The notes under the pieces were generated by a model, which had not been told where the DNA came from, searched no databases, and saw only the letters and a list, made by a program, of their open reading frames with translations. 64,000 nt of DNA from Pseudomonas persica (GTDB lineage Bacteria > Pseudomonadota > Gammaproteobacteria > Pseudomonadales > Pseudomonadaceae): contig NZ_OLKL01000045.1 of NCBI RefSeq assembly GCF_900291015.1, positions 161,551 to 225,550 on the forward strand. Reading direction: 5' to 3'. Both the position numbers and the translations under genes were made by a program. The stretch's first letter is position 1, and every line of letters starts with the position of its first letter. Positions 34,004-43,035 of the stretch are shown in pieces.

Positions 34004-34903
34004 ATGATCGTCCACCCCACCCCCGATGTGCTGCGTGTGCTGTTCACCCTCAAGGGTTCGATCGTAAAGCGCATTGCCCTGCGCTGCCTGGCGATCACCC
34101 TGCTGGCCGCGTTGATCGTGTTGGTCGAGCGGCATTTCCCGGCGTTTTTCTACCCGGTCAGCGCCACGCCGTTCACCTTGCTGGGCCTGTCGCTGTCGAT
34201 TTTCATGAGCTTTCGCAACAACGCCTGCTATGACCGTTGGTGGGAAGCGCGCAAGGCCTGGGGCAAGCTGATCATCGAAACCCGCTCGTTCGTGCGCGAA
34301 AGCCTGGTGATTGCCGACCCAGGCCTGCGTGCCGAACTGTTACGCAACCTGTGCGGCTTTGCCCATGCGCTGAATGCGCATCTGCGCAACGAAGACGAAC
34401 AGGCCGCCGCCCGGCCCTGGCTGGCCAGGCCCGAGGCGATCAGCCCGCACAATGTGTGCGACGCCATCCTGCGCGAAATCGGCGGGCACTGCTCGCGGCT
34501 GGCTGAACAGCAGCAGATCAGTGATTGGCGTTACAGCCTGCTGGAGCAACGGCTGGCAGGCCTGACCGAAGTGCAGGCCACCTGCGAGCGGATCAAGGGC
34601 ACACCGTTGCCGTTCCCCTATACGCTGTTGCTGCACCGTACCATCTACATCTTCTGCCTGCTGCTGCCGTTTGCCCTGGCCGAACCGCTGGGCTGGCTGG
34701 CGCCGCTGTTCACCACCATCGTGGGGTACACGTTCTTCGGGCTGGATGCGATTGGCAACGAACTGGAAGACCCGTTCGGGCGCGATGAGAACGACCTGCC
34801 GACCGATGCCATGGTACGGACCGTGGAGCGCGATGTGCTGGCGGGGTTGGGAGAAAAGCAGTTGCCGCCGGCATTGTTGCCGGTCGGGTATGTGTTGAAC
34901 TGA
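34004..34903 (+). CDS. Bestrophin-family membrane protein
   Basis: 299 residues. RNNACYDRWWEARKAWGKLI near residue 72 is the bestrophin (YneE/RFP-TM) signature, and PLFTTIVGYTFFGLDAIGNELEDPFGRDENDLP is the conserved C-terminal block. Bacterial homologues form pentameric ion channels. It sits between moaA and moaB without a visible functional link. Confidence 0.9.
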   Translation: MIVHPTPDVLRVLFTLKGSIVKRIALRCLAITLLAALIVLVERHFPAFFYPVSATPFTLLGLSLSIFMSFRNNACYDRWWEARKAWGKLIIETRSFVRESLVIADPGLRAELLRNLCGFAHALNAHLRNEDEQAAARPWLARPEAISPHNVCDAILREIGGHCSRLAEQQQISDWRYSLLEQRLAGLTEVQATCERIKGTPLPFPYTLLLHRTIYIFCLLLPFALAEPLGWLAPLFTTIVGYTFFGLDAIGNELEDPFGRDENDLPTDAMVRTVERDVLAGLGEKQLPPALLPVGYVLN

Positions 34904-34922
34904 ACCTTGGTTACTGCCTGTG

Positions 34923-35008
34923 CCGGCCTCTTCGCGGGTAAACCCGCTCCCACAGCCTTAAAACCTGTGCGGTCCCTGTGGGAGCGGGTTTACCCGCGAA
35001 AGGGCCAG
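34923..35008. repeat. REP pair
   Basis: CGGCCTCTTCGCGGGTAAAC and its inverted copy GGGAGCGGGTTTACCCGCGAA around a 30-base spacer, between convergent genes. Confidence 0.85.
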
Positions 35009-35021
35009 GGCAGGTGAAAAC

Positions 35022-35561
35022 TCAGCCCCGGCTTGCGCAGGCCTCGATCGGTTTCAGGTGCTTGACGAAGTTGCACGGCCGGTGCCGCGCATCCAGTTGC
35101 TCCGCCAGGATGCCCTCCCACGCCGTACGGCAAGCCCCGGTTGAGCCCGGCAGGCAGCACACCAACGTGCGGTTGGACAGCCCGGCCAGCGCCCGGCTCT
35201 GCACGGTCGAGGTACCGATATCGAGAATCGACAAGGCCCGGAACAGTTCGCCAAAGCCATCGATGCGCTTGTCCAGCAGGCACTCGACCGCTTCCGGCGT
35301 GCTGTCGCGGCCGGTAAAGCCGGTGCCGCCAGTGATCAGCACCACCTGCACCTGCTCGTCGGCAATCCAGGTAGCGACCTGGGCGCGGATCTTGTACAGG
35401 TCGTCCTTGAGCAACGCCCGCGCCACCAGGCGGTGGCCGATCTCCACCGCGCGGCTGGCCAGCAGCTCACCGGAGGTGTCGTTGTCGTAGGTACGGGTGT
35501 CGCTGACAGTCAGCACAGCGATATTGAGCGGTACGAAGACCGCGTCGAGCTGGACGCGCAC
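35022..35561 (-). CDS. moaB: Molybdenum cofactor protein MoaB
   Basis: 179 residues with a GTG start; GAGGAG lies 9 bases upstream, and no other start has one. The MoaB/MogA fold is clear: LNIAVLTVSDTRTYDNDTSG, then VVLITGGTGFTGRDSTPEAVE and CCLPGSTGACRTAWEGIL. It adenylates molybdopterin or is a MoaB paralogue of MogA. With moaA and the FdhF-like enzyme it forms a molybdenum-linked neighbourhood. Confidence 0.93.
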   Translation of the reverse strand: MRVQLDAVFVPLNIAVLTVSDTRTYDNDTSGELLASRAVEIGHRLVARALLKDDLYKIRAQVATWIADEQVQVVLITGGTGFTGRDSTPEAVECLLDKRIDGFGELFRALSILDIGTSTVQSRALAGLSNRTLVCCLPGSTGACRTAWEGILAEQLDARHRPCNFVKHLKPIEACASRG

Positions 35562-35701
35562 GGTGGGGCTCCTCGAGTGGCAGTGCCGCCACGCTAGAGG
35601 CAAGGCCCGGGGGCGTCCAATCGATATGGCATACCGAGTGATCAATGACATCTATCGCAGACGTGGGTTAAGGTCTGCATAACCCGATACCAGGCACTTC
35701 C

Positions 35702-36589
35702 ATGGACATCAAGCAGCTCAAATTCCTCATCGCCCTCGACCAGACCCGCCACTTCGGCCAGGCGGCGGCGCTGTGCCATATCACCCAGCCGACGCTGTCC
35801 ATGCGCCTGCGCAACCTGGAGGACGAACTGGACCTGGTTCTGGTCAAGCGCGGCCAGCGCTTCGAAGGTTTCACCGAGGCCGGCGAGCGCATCCTGGCCT
35901 GGGCCCGCACCCTGCTCGCCGCCCACGACGGCCTGCAGGCCGAGGCCGCCAGTTGCCGTGGCCAGGTAGTCGGCAGCCTGCGCCTGGGCACGGTACCGCT
36001 GGCCAGTTTCAACCCCATGCACCTGTTGCTGCCGCTGCGTGAAAAGTACCCCGAACTGCACTTCCAGCTCAGCTCGCTCAGCTCGGAGCAGATCATCGAC
36101 GGGCTCAGCCGCAACCAGCTCGACCTGGGCATCTGCTACCTGGACCAGGTGAACACCAGCTTCTTCGAAGTGATCGAGCTGGGCACCACCACCATGGGCC
36201 TGCTGCACGATACCCGGCACTTCCAGTTCACCAGCGACATCCTGCGCTGGGACGAGCTGGGCGACATCCCGCTGGGCCTGCTGAGCAAGGGCATGCACTA
36301 CCGCCAGTCGCTGGACCTGAGTTTCCGCAGCCGTGGCCTGGAGCCGAATGCAGTGCTGGAAAGCGACTCGAGCTTCCAGCTGATCCAGGCCATCAACACC
36401 GGCATGTGCTGCGCGGTCATGCCGCTGGATTGCGGCCTGGAAGACCTGAGCGAGCACCTGCGCATCCTGCCGGTGGCCGACGCCGCCATCCTCAGCCCGG
36501 TCGGCCTGCTGCTGCGCCGCAGCGAGCCGCGTTCGGCCATTGCCGAGCAGTGCTTCAATGAGGCGCGGGCGCTGTTTCAGGCCAGCTGA
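35702..36589 (+). CDS. LysR-family regulator
   Basis: 295 residues. HTH MDIKQLKFLIALDQTRHFGQ followed by AALCHITQPTLSMRLRNLEDELD; the rest is the periplasmic-binding-like effector domain (GSLRLGTVPLASFNPMHLLLPL, then LDLGICYLDQ). It is divergent from moaB, which may be its target or not. Its 3' end overlaps the convergent AraC gene by 13 bases. Confidence 0.9.
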   Translation: MDIKQLKFLIALDQTRHFGQAAALCHITQPTLSMRLRNLEDELDLVLVKRGQRFEGFTEAGERILAWARTLLAAHDGLQAEAASCRGQVVGSLRLGTVPLASFNPMHLLLPLREKYPELHFQLSSLSSEQIIDGLSRNQLDLGICYLDQVNTSFFEVIELGTTTMGLLHDTRHFQFTSDILRWDELGDIPLGLLSKGMHYRQSLDLSFRSRGLEPNAVLESDSSFQLIQAINTGMCCAVMPLDCGLEDLSEHLRILPVADAAILSPVGLLLRRSEPRSAIAEQCFNEARALFQAS

Positions 36590-37359
36590 TCGCTGGTCGC
36601 CTGACGGTACTGGCGCGGGGTGAAGCCGGTCAGTTGCTTGAACTGGCGGCTGAAGGCGCTGTGGTCGGTATAGCCGCAGCACATCGCCACTTCAGTGATC
36701 GGCAGTTCCGAGTGCAGCAGGCGGTGAGCGTGCTCCAGGCGCGCCTTGTGGATCATCTGCCGTGGCGTGAGGTGGAACACCCGCTTGCAATAGCGCTCCA
36801 GCTGGGCCACGGAAATGCCGGCGATACGGGTCAGCTCGCCCATGCTTATAGGCTGGTGGAAATGCCGGCGAATGTACTCGTCCACCGCCGCCAGGCGCTG
36901 GTACGCGGGGTGGCTGTCGGCGGCTGATTGCAAATCGACCGAGATGCCGACCAGGCCGATGATCTCGCCAGCCTGGTTGTACAGCGGGCGTTTGTGGGTC
37001 AGGCACCAACCAGGCTCGCGGCTGCCGTACAGGTGCAGCTCCAGCTGGTCTTCCAGCACCAGGCCGTCCTTGAGAACGCGACGGTCCTGCTCGGTGTAAC
37101 CGGGGCCCAGCTGTGCCGGGAACACTTCGGCGCTGGTCTTGCCTAGTAGCGGTTGCAGGCGCTTGAGACCACAGCGCTGGACCAGGGTGTTGTTGGCCAG
37201 CACGTAGCGGGCGCCCGGGTCCTTGATGAAGATCGCGGCGTTGGGGATGGCGTCGAGAATCGGCAGCAGCAGGGATACACCGGCGAGCAGGGCCTCGAGG
37301 GTGGCGGGGCGATGCTGGTCGAGGGACTGGAACAGGGTTGCCAGGGGGTTGTCGGTCAT
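36577..37359 (-). CDS. AraC-family regulator with PAS domain, probable hydroxyproline regulator (LhpR-like)
   Basis: 260 residues. PAS-like domain about 25-140 (FIKDPGARYVLANNTLVQRCG, then LVGISVDLQ). AraC HTH about 160-255: HFHQPISMGELTRIAGISVAQLERYCKRVF and EVAMCCGYTDHSAFSRQFKQLTGFTPRQYRQ. It is divergent from the hydroxyproline operon, which makes it the likely activator. Start at MTDNPLATLF, where the PAS region begins; upstream frame runs into a REP. Confidence 0.85.
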   Translation of the reverse strand: MTDNPLATLFQSLDQHRPATLEALLAGVSLLLPILDAIPNAAIFIKDPGARYVLANNTLVQRCGLKRLQPLLGKTSAEVFPAQLGPGYTEQDRRVLKDGLVLEDQLELHLYGSREPGWCLTHKRPLYNQAGEIIGLVGISVDLQSAADSHPAYQRLAAVDEYIRRHFHQPISMGELTRIAGISVAQLERYCKRVFHLTPRQMIHKARLEHAHRLLHSELPITEVAMCCGYTDHSAFSRQFKQLTGFTPRQYRQATSDQLA

Positions 37360-37375
37360 CTGTCGGTTCTCTGTT

Positions 37376-37490
37376 GGCTTTGCCGGCCTCTTCGCGGGTA
37401 AACCCGCTCCCACGGAGAGCCCACAGATTTCCAACCTTGTGCCGTACCTGTGGGAGCGGGTTTACCCGCGAAGAGGCCGGCACAGCGAGT
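37376..37490. repeat. REP pair
   Basis: GGCCTCTTCGCGGGTAAACC and the inverted GGTTTACCCGCGAAGAGGCC flank a 50-base spacer. The remaining 37491-37736 holds the promoter region of the permease, with no other element I can name. Confidence 0.85.
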
Positions 37491-37736
37491 GGATCTCTAG
37501 AGCCCTTATGCGGTATGGCTTACAGCCTATCCACCGCCCCCACCAAACCGCCAGTTTTTTCTGCAACTGTGCCGATTTCGTCATCCCTCCTGCAGAAAAC
37601 CATCAAGAACCGCCGCCCCGATCGGTCCACTCTATGCCCCACGCAAGCCGCCCAAGTCCTACAAGAGCGCGGCCCCAAAAGCCGCATCTGGTGACATCAG
37701 ACCTGCCTATCCAATAACCAACAAAAAGGCGAACCC

Positions 37737-39353
37737 ATGTCAGGCAAATTCAAAAAACAGTTGTCATTGCTGGACCTCACCTTCATCGGCCTAGGCGCCA
37801 TCTTCGGCTCCGGCTGGCTGTTCGCCGCCAGCCACGTCTCGGCCATCGCCGGCCCGGCCGGCATCCTCTCCTGGTTCCTCGGCGGCTTCGCCGTGCTGTT
37901 GCTGGGCATCGTCTATTGCGAACTGGGCGCTGCCCTGCCGCGTGCCGGGGGCGTGGTGCGCTACCCGGTTTACTCCCACGGCCCGCTGCTCGGCTACCTG
38001 ATGGGCTTCATCACCCTGATCGCCTTTTCCAGCCTGATCGCCATCGAAGTGGTCGCCTCGCGCCAGTACGCCGCGGCCTGGTTCCCCGGGCTGACCAAGG
38101 CCGGCTCCAGCGACCCGACCGTGCTCGGCTGGCTGGTGCAGTTCGCCCTGCTGGGGCTGTTCTTCTTCCTCAACTACCGCAGCGTGAAAACCTTCGCCAA
38201 GGCCAACAACCTGGTCAGCGTGTTCAAGTTCATCGTGCCGCTGCTGGTGATCGGCGTACTGTTCACCTTCTTCAAACCAGAAAACTTCGAGGTCCAGGGC
38301 TTTGCCCCGTTCGGCCTATCCGGCGTTGAAATGGCGGTATCGGCCGGCGGCATCATCTTCGCCTACCTGGGCCTGACGCCGATCATTTCGGTGGCCAGCG
38401 AGGTGAAGAACCCGCAACGCACCATCCCGATCGCGCTGATCCTCTCGGTACTGCTGTCCACCGCAATCTACGCCCTGCTGCAACTGGCCTTCCTCGGCAG
38501 TGTGCCGACCGAAATGCTGAGCAACGGCTGGGCCGCAGTGACCAAGGAACTGGCCCTACCCTACCGTGACATCGCCCTGGCCCTGGGTGTGGGCTGGCTG
38601 GCCTACCTGGTGGTGGCCGACGCAGTGATCTCGCCCAGTGGCTGCGGCAACATCTACATGAACGCCACCCCGCGCGTGGTCTATGGCTGGGCGCAGACCG
38701 GCACCTTCTTCAAGTACTTCACCCGCATCGACGCCGAATCCGGCATCCCGCGCCCGGCGCTGTGGCTGACCTTTGCCCTGTCGGTGTTCTGGACCCTGCC
38801 GTTCCCGTCGTGGGAAGCACTGATCAACGTGGTTTCCGCCGCCCTGGTACTGAGCTACGCCGTGGCCCCGGTCACCGTCGCCGCCCTGCGCCGCAACGCC
38901 CCCGACATGCCGCGCCCGTTCCGGGTCAAGGGCATGGGCGTGCTCGGCCCGCTGTCGTTCATCATCGCCGCGCTGATCGTGTACTGGTCGGGCTGGAAGA
39001 CCGTGTCGTGGCTGCTGGCCCTGCAGATCGTGATGTTCGTGCTGTACCTGCTGTGCGGCCGCTTCGTGCCGACCCAGCACCTGTCGCTGGCCCAGCAAGT
39101 GCGCTCGTCGGCGTGGCTGATCGGCTTCTACGCGGTGACCATCCTGCTGTCGTGGCTGGGCAGCTTCGGTGGCCTGGGCGTGCTCGGCCACCCGTTCGAC
39201 ACCGCGGTCGTGGCCGCTTGTGCGCTGGGCATCTACTACTGGGGCGCGACCACCGGCGTGCCTGCCCACCTGGTGCGCCTGGAGGGTGAGGATGAAAGCG
39301 AAGCCTCCGCCGAAAGCCACCCAGGCCAGCGTCCTGTCACCGTTGCCTCCTGA
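37737..39353 (+). CDS. APC-family permease, probable hydroxyproline transporter
   Basis: 538 residues, about 12-14 helices. LTFIGLGAIFGSGWLFAASH at residue 14 is the APC signature start; GGIIFAYLGLTPIISVASEVKNPQRTIPIAL matches the middle consensus. First gene of the hydroxyproline operon (the epimerase starts 23 bases later), so trans-4-hydroxy-L-proline or a proline-like amino acid is the likely substrate. AAAAAGGCGAACCC precedes ATG. Confidence 0.85.
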   Translation: MSGKFKKQLSLLDLTFIGLGAIFGSGWLFAASHVSAIAGPAGILSWFLGGFAVLLLGIVYCELGAALPRAGGVVRYPVYSHGPLLGYLMGFITLIAFSSLIAIEVVASRQYAAAWFPGLTKAGSSDPTVLGWLVQFALLGLFFFLNYRSVKTFAKANNLVSVFKFIVPLLVIGVLFTFFKPENFEVQGFAPFGLSGVEMAVSAGGIIFAYLGLTPIISVASEVKNPQRTIPIALILSVLLSTAIYALLQLAFLGSVPTEMLSNGWAAVTKELALPYRDIALALGVGWLAYLVVADAVISPSGCGNIYMNATPRVVYGWAQTGTFFKYFTRIDAESGIPRPALWLTFALSVFWTLPFPSWEALINVVSAALVLSYAVAPVTVAALRRNAPDMPRPFRVKGMGVLGPLSFIIAALIVYWSGWKTVSWLLALQIVMFVLYLLCGRFVPTQHLSLAQQVRSSAWLIGFYAVTILLSWLGSFGGLGVLGHPFDTAVVAACALGIYYWGATTGVPAHLVRLEGEDESEASAESHPGQRPVTVAS

Positions 39354-39376
39354 CCCACTCTCCAATGGATATGCCC

Positions 39377-40303
39377 ATGAAACACGTTCATGTCATCGAC
39401 TCGCACACCGGCGGCGAACCCACCCGCCTGGTGATCAAAGGGTTCCCGCAACTGCACGGCCGTAGCATGGCCGAGCAACGTGACGAGCTGCGCGAACTGC
39501 ACGACCAGTGGCGCCGCGCCTGCCTGCTGGAGCCTCGCGGCAACGATGTGCTGGTCGGTGCGCTGTACTGCCCACCGGTATCGGCCGACGCCACTTGCGG
39601 GGTGATCTTCTTCAACAACGCTGGCTACCTGAACATGTGCGGCCACGGCACCATCGGCCTGGTCGCCTCGCTGCAGCACCTGGGCCTGATCGCACCGGGC
39701 GTGCACAAGATCGACACCCCGGTCGGCCAGGTCAGTGCCACCCTGCATGAAGACGGCGCCGTCACCGTCGGCAACGTGCCGTCCTACCGCTACCGCGAGC
39801 AGGTGCTGGTGGACGTGCCCGGCCATGGCCCGGTGCGCGGCGACATCGCCTGGGGTGGCAACTGGTTTTTCCTCGTCTGCGAACACAGCCAGCGCATCGA
39901 ACTGGACAACCGTGAGGCGTTGACCGAGTACACCTGGGCGATGCTCAAGGCCCTCCAAACCCAGGGCATCACCGGTGAAAACGGCGCCCCCATCGACCAC
40001 GTCGAACTGTTCGCCGACGACGCCAACGCCGACAGCCGCAATTTCGTGATGTGTCCCGGCAAGGCCTACGACCGCTCGCCTTGCGGCACCGGCACCAGCG
40101 CCAAGCTGGCCTGCCTGGCGGCCGACGGCAAGCTCGACGAAGGCCAGACCTGGGTACAAGCCAGCATCACCGGCAGCCAGTTCCAGGGCCGCTATGAGCG
40201 CGACGGCGAACGCATTCGCCCGTTCATCACCGGCCGCGCCTGCATGACCGCCGACAGCACCCTGCTGATCGACGAACAGGACCCGTTCGCCTGGGGCATC
40301 TAA
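39377..40303 (+). CDS. 4-hydroxyproline 2-epimerase
   Basis: 308 residues, the size of the P. putida enzyme. Proline racemase fold with the two catalytic Cys: NAGYLNMCGHGTIGL (Cys about 88) and DRSPCGTGTSAKLACL (Cys about 236). The pair Cys/Cys and not Thr separates it from 3-hydroxyproline dehydratases. It turns trans-4-hydroxy-L-proline into cis-4-hydroxy-D-proline, step 1 of the pathway. ATGs 6 and 12 bases upstream are in frame; start fixed by family length. Confidence 0.92.
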   Translation: MKHVHVIDSHTGGEPTRLVIKGFPQLHGRSMAEQRDELRELHDQWRRACLLEPRGNDVLVGALYCPPVSADATCGVIFFNNAGYLNMCGHGTIGLVASLQHLGLIAPGVHKIDTPVGQVSATLHEDGAVTVGNVPSYRYREQVLVDVPGHGPVRGDIAWGGNWFFLVCEHSQRIELDNREALTEYTWAMLKALQTQGITGENGAPIDHVELFADDANADSRNFVMCPGKAYDRSPCGTGTSAKLACLAADGKLDEGQTWVQASITGSQFQGRYERDGERIRPFITGRACMTADSTLLIDEQDPFAWGI

Positions 40304-40350
40304 CCCCGGCTTTTTTTCCAGAAAATCGAATATCGCGAGGAGTGACAACA

Positions 40351-41298
40351 ATGACCAATAACATCTTCACCGGCACCATGCCCGCCCTGATGACCCCCTG
40401 CACCGCCGAGCGCAAGCCGGACTTCGACGCCCTGGTGCGCAAGGGCCGCGAGCTGATCGAGGCCGGCATGAGCGCCGTGGTGTACTGTGGCTCGATGGGC
40501 GACTGGCCGCTGCTGACCGAAGCCGAGCGCCAGGAAGGCGTGGCCCGCCTGGTGGCCGCCGGCATCCCGACCATCGTCGGTACCGGCGCGGTAAACACCC
40601 GTGAAGCGGTATCGCACGCCGCCCACGCGGCCAAGGTCGGCGCCGCCGGCCTGATGGTCATCCCCCGCGTACTCAGCCGCGGTGCCTCGCTGATTGCCCA
40701 GAAGCACCATTTCTCGGCCATCCTCGCCGCCGCGCCAAAGCTGCCGGCGGTGATCTACAACAGCCCGTACTACGGCTTTGCCACCCGCGCCGACCTGTTC
40801 TTCGAACTGCGCCGCGAGTTCCCCAACCTGATCGGCTTCAAGGAGTTCGGCGGTGGCGCCGACCTGCGCTACGCCGCCGAGCACATCACCTCCAAGGATG
40901 ACGACGTGACCCTGATGGTCGGCGTCGACACCCAGGTGGTGCATGGCTTCGTCAACTGCAACGCCACCGGCGCCATCACCGGCATCGGCAACGCCCTGCC
41001 ACGTGAGGTGCTGCACCTGGTGAGCCTGAGCAAGCAGGCGGCCAAGGGTGACGCCAAGGCCCGCCGCCTGGCACGGGAACTGGAAGCGGCGCTGGCGGTG
41101 CTGTCGTCGTTCGATGAAGGCTGCGACCTGGTGCTGTACTACAAGCACCTGATGGTGCTGAACGGCGACAGCGAATACAGCCTGCACTTCAACGAAACCG
41201 ACGTGCTGACCGACGCCCAGCGCAACTATGCCGAGCAGCAGTACGCGCTGTTCCGCAGCTGGTACGCCAGCTGGTCGGTCGAGCAGAACATCGCCTGA
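40351..41298 (+). CDS. 1-pyrroline-4-hydroxy-2-carboxylate deaminase (DapA family)
   Basis: 315 residues with GAGGAG before ATG. DHDPS/NAL fold: GTMPALMTPCTAERKPDFD at the start, YCGSMGDWPLLT (phosphate-binding-like loop), Tyr in VIYNSPYYGFATR, and the Schiff-base Lys in LIGFKEFGGG. It deaminates Pyr4H2C to alpha-ketoglutarate semialdehyde, step 3 of hydroxyproline breakdown. 47 bases after the epimerase gene. Confidence 0.9.
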   Translation: MTNNIFTGTMPALMTPCTAERKPDFDALVRKGRELIEAGMSAVVYCGSMGDWPLLTEAERQEGVARLVAAGIPTIVGTGAVNTREAVSHAAHAAKVGAAGLMVIPRVLSRGASLIAQKHHFSAILAAAPKLPAVIYNSPYYGFATRADLFFELRREFPNLIGFKEFGGGADLRYAAEHITSKDDDVTLMVGVDTQVVHGFVNCNATGAITGIGNALPREVLHLVSLSKQAAKGDAKARRLARELEAALAVLSSFDEGCDLVLYYKHLMVLNGDSEYSLHFNETDVLTDAQRNYAEQQYALFRSWYASWSVEQNIA

Positions 41299-41327
41299 TC
41301 GCCTGATTCCAGGCCGAGCCGCAGCCC

Positions 41328-41415
41328 CTGTGGGAGCGGGTTCACCCGCGAACACCGGCGAAGCCGGTGCCAGGCACCGAGTTGCCTGCTTCGCGGGTAA
41401 ACCCGCTCCCACAAG
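41328..41415. repeat. REP cluster inside the hydroxyproline operon
   Basis: GGGAGCGGGTTCACCCGCGAA, an inner CACCGGCGAAGCCGGTG palindrome and TTCGCGGGTAAACCCGCTCC. It separates the first three genes from the last two of the pathway. Confidence 0.85.
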
Positions 41416-41455
41416 GGCTGCGGTCTCCCTTGATATTAATTCCAAAGGAGGCTCC

Positions 41456-43033
41456 ATGACCCTCACAGGCAACCTGCTGATCGGCCATACGCCGGTACCC
41501 GGCAGCCGCGAAGCCATCCGTGCCATCGACCCGGCCACCGGCCAGACGCTGGAGCCGGCCTACCTCGGTGGCACCGGCGAGCACGTAAGCCAGGCCTGCG
41601 CCTTGGCCTGGGCGGCATTCGATAGCTACCGCGAAACCTCGCTCGCACAACGGGCACAATTTCTCGAAACCATCGCCACGCAGATCGAAGCGCTGGGCGA
41701 TGCCCTGATCGAGCGCGCCGTGGCCGAAAGCGGCCTGCCCAGGGCGCGCATCCAGGGCGAACGTGGCCGCACCTGCACCCAACTGCGCACCTTCGCCCGC
41801 GTGGTGCGGGCCGGCGAATGGCTGGACGTGCGGGTCGACAACGCCCTGCCCGAGCGCCAGCCGCTGCCGCGTGCCGACCTGCGCCAGCGCCAGGTGGCCC
41901 TGGGGCCGGTGGCCGTATTCGGCGCCAGCAATTTCCCCTTGGCCTTCTCGGTGGCCGGTGGCGACACCGCCTCGGCGCTGGCCGCCGGTTGCCCGGTGGT
42001 GGTCAAGGCCCACAGCGCCCACCCGGGCACCAGCGAGCTGGTAGGCCAGGCGGTGGCCAAGGCCGTGAAGCAATGCGGCTTGCCGGCCGGCGTGTTTTCG
42101 CTGTTGTACGGCTCCGGTCGTGAAGTGGGCATTGCGCTGGTCAGCGACCCGCGCATCAAGGCCGTTGGCTTTACCGGCTCGCGCAGCGGTGGCATTGCGC
42201 TGTGCCAGGCGGCCCAGGCCCGCCCGGAGCCGATCCCGGTGTACGCCGAAATGAGCTCGATCAACCCGGTGTTCCTGTTCGACACCGCCCTGCAAACCCG
42301 CGCCGAGGCACTGGCGCAAGGCTTCGTCACCTCGCTGACCCAGGGCGCCGGCCAGTTCTGCACCAACCCCGGCCTGGTGATTGCCCGCCAGGGGCCGGCG
42401 TTGCAGCGTTTCATCAACGCCGCCAGCGAACACCTGCGCCAGGCTGCTGCACAGACCATGCTCACCCCGGGCATTTTCAGTGCCTACCAGGCCGGTGTCG
42501 GCGCCCTGGCCGCAAACGCCAATGCTCAAAACGCCGCCAGTGGCCAGCCCGGGCAAGGCCCCAACCAGTGCCAGGCACAGCTGTTCGTGACCCAGGCCGA
42601 AGCATTCCTCGCCGACCCGACGTTGCAAGCCGAAGTCTTCGGCGCGGCGTCGCTGGTGGTGGCCTGCGCCAACGATGAGCAGATCCGCCAGGTGGCCGAG
42701 CACCTGGAAGGCCAACTGACCGCCACCCTGCACCTGGACGATGCCGACATCGACAGCGCCCGCAGCCTGCTGCCGACGCTTGAGCGCAAGGCCGGGCGCC
42801 TCCTGGTAAATGGCTGGCCGACCGGCGTCGAGGTGTGCGATGCGATGGTCCACGGCGGGCCATTCCCGGCCACCGCCGATGCCCGCAGCACCTCGGTGGG
42901 CACAGCGGCGATCCTGCGCTTCCTGCGCCCGGTGTGCTATCAGGACTTCCCCGATGCCCTGCTGCCGCAGGCGCTGAAGCACAGTAACCCGCTGCAACTG
43001 CGGCGCCTGCTCGACGGTAAACGGGAAGGCTGA
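41456..43033 (+). CDS. Alpha-ketoglutarate semialdehyde dehydrogenase (2,5-dioxovalerate dehydrogenase)
   Basis: 525 residues with AAAGGAGG before ATG. ALDH family: VAVFGASNFPLAFSVAGGDT and KAHSAHPGTS (cofactor site), GFTGSRSGG, catalytic Glu in VYAEMSSINP, catalytic Cys in GAGQFCTNPG. The long form with HSAHPGTS and FCTNPG is typical of KGSADH. Last step of the pathway, giving alpha-ketoglutarate. Two bases before the oxidase gene. Confidence 0.92.
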   Translation: MTLTGNLLIGHTPVPGSREAIRAIDPATGQTLEPAYLGGTGEHVSQACALAWAAFDSYRETSLAQRAQFLETIATQIEALGDALIERAVAESGLPRARIQGERGRTCTQLRTFARVVRAGEWLDVRVDNALPERQPLPRADLRQRQVALGPVAVFGASNFPLAFSVAGGDTASALAAGCPVVVKAHSAHPGTSELVGQAVAKAVKQCGLPAGVFSLLYGSGREVGIALVSDPRIKAVGFTGSRSGGIALCQAAQARPEPIPVYAEMSSINPVFLFDTALQTRAEALAQGFVTSLTQGAGQFCTNPGLVIARQGPALQRFINAASEHLRQAAAQTMLTPGIFSAYQAGVGALAANANAQNAASGQPGQGPNQCQAQLFVTQAEAFLADPTLQAEVFGAASLVVACANDEQIRQVAEHLEGQLTATLHLDDADIDSARSLLPTLERKAGRLLVNGWPTGVEVCDAMVHGGPFPATADARSTSVGTAAILRFLRPVCYQDFPDALLPQALKHSNPLQLRRLLDGKREG

Positions 43034-43035
43034 GC

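Noticed and set aside
36577..36589. 13-base overlap of LysR and AraC genes read as a frameshift
   Set aside because: Both proteins end with complete family C-termini (ARALFQAS; RQYRQATSDQLA), so the overlap is real and neither gene is broken.
35642..36682. 346-codon minus-strand frame opposite the LysR gene
   Set aside because: Shadow of a normal LysR protein with HTH.
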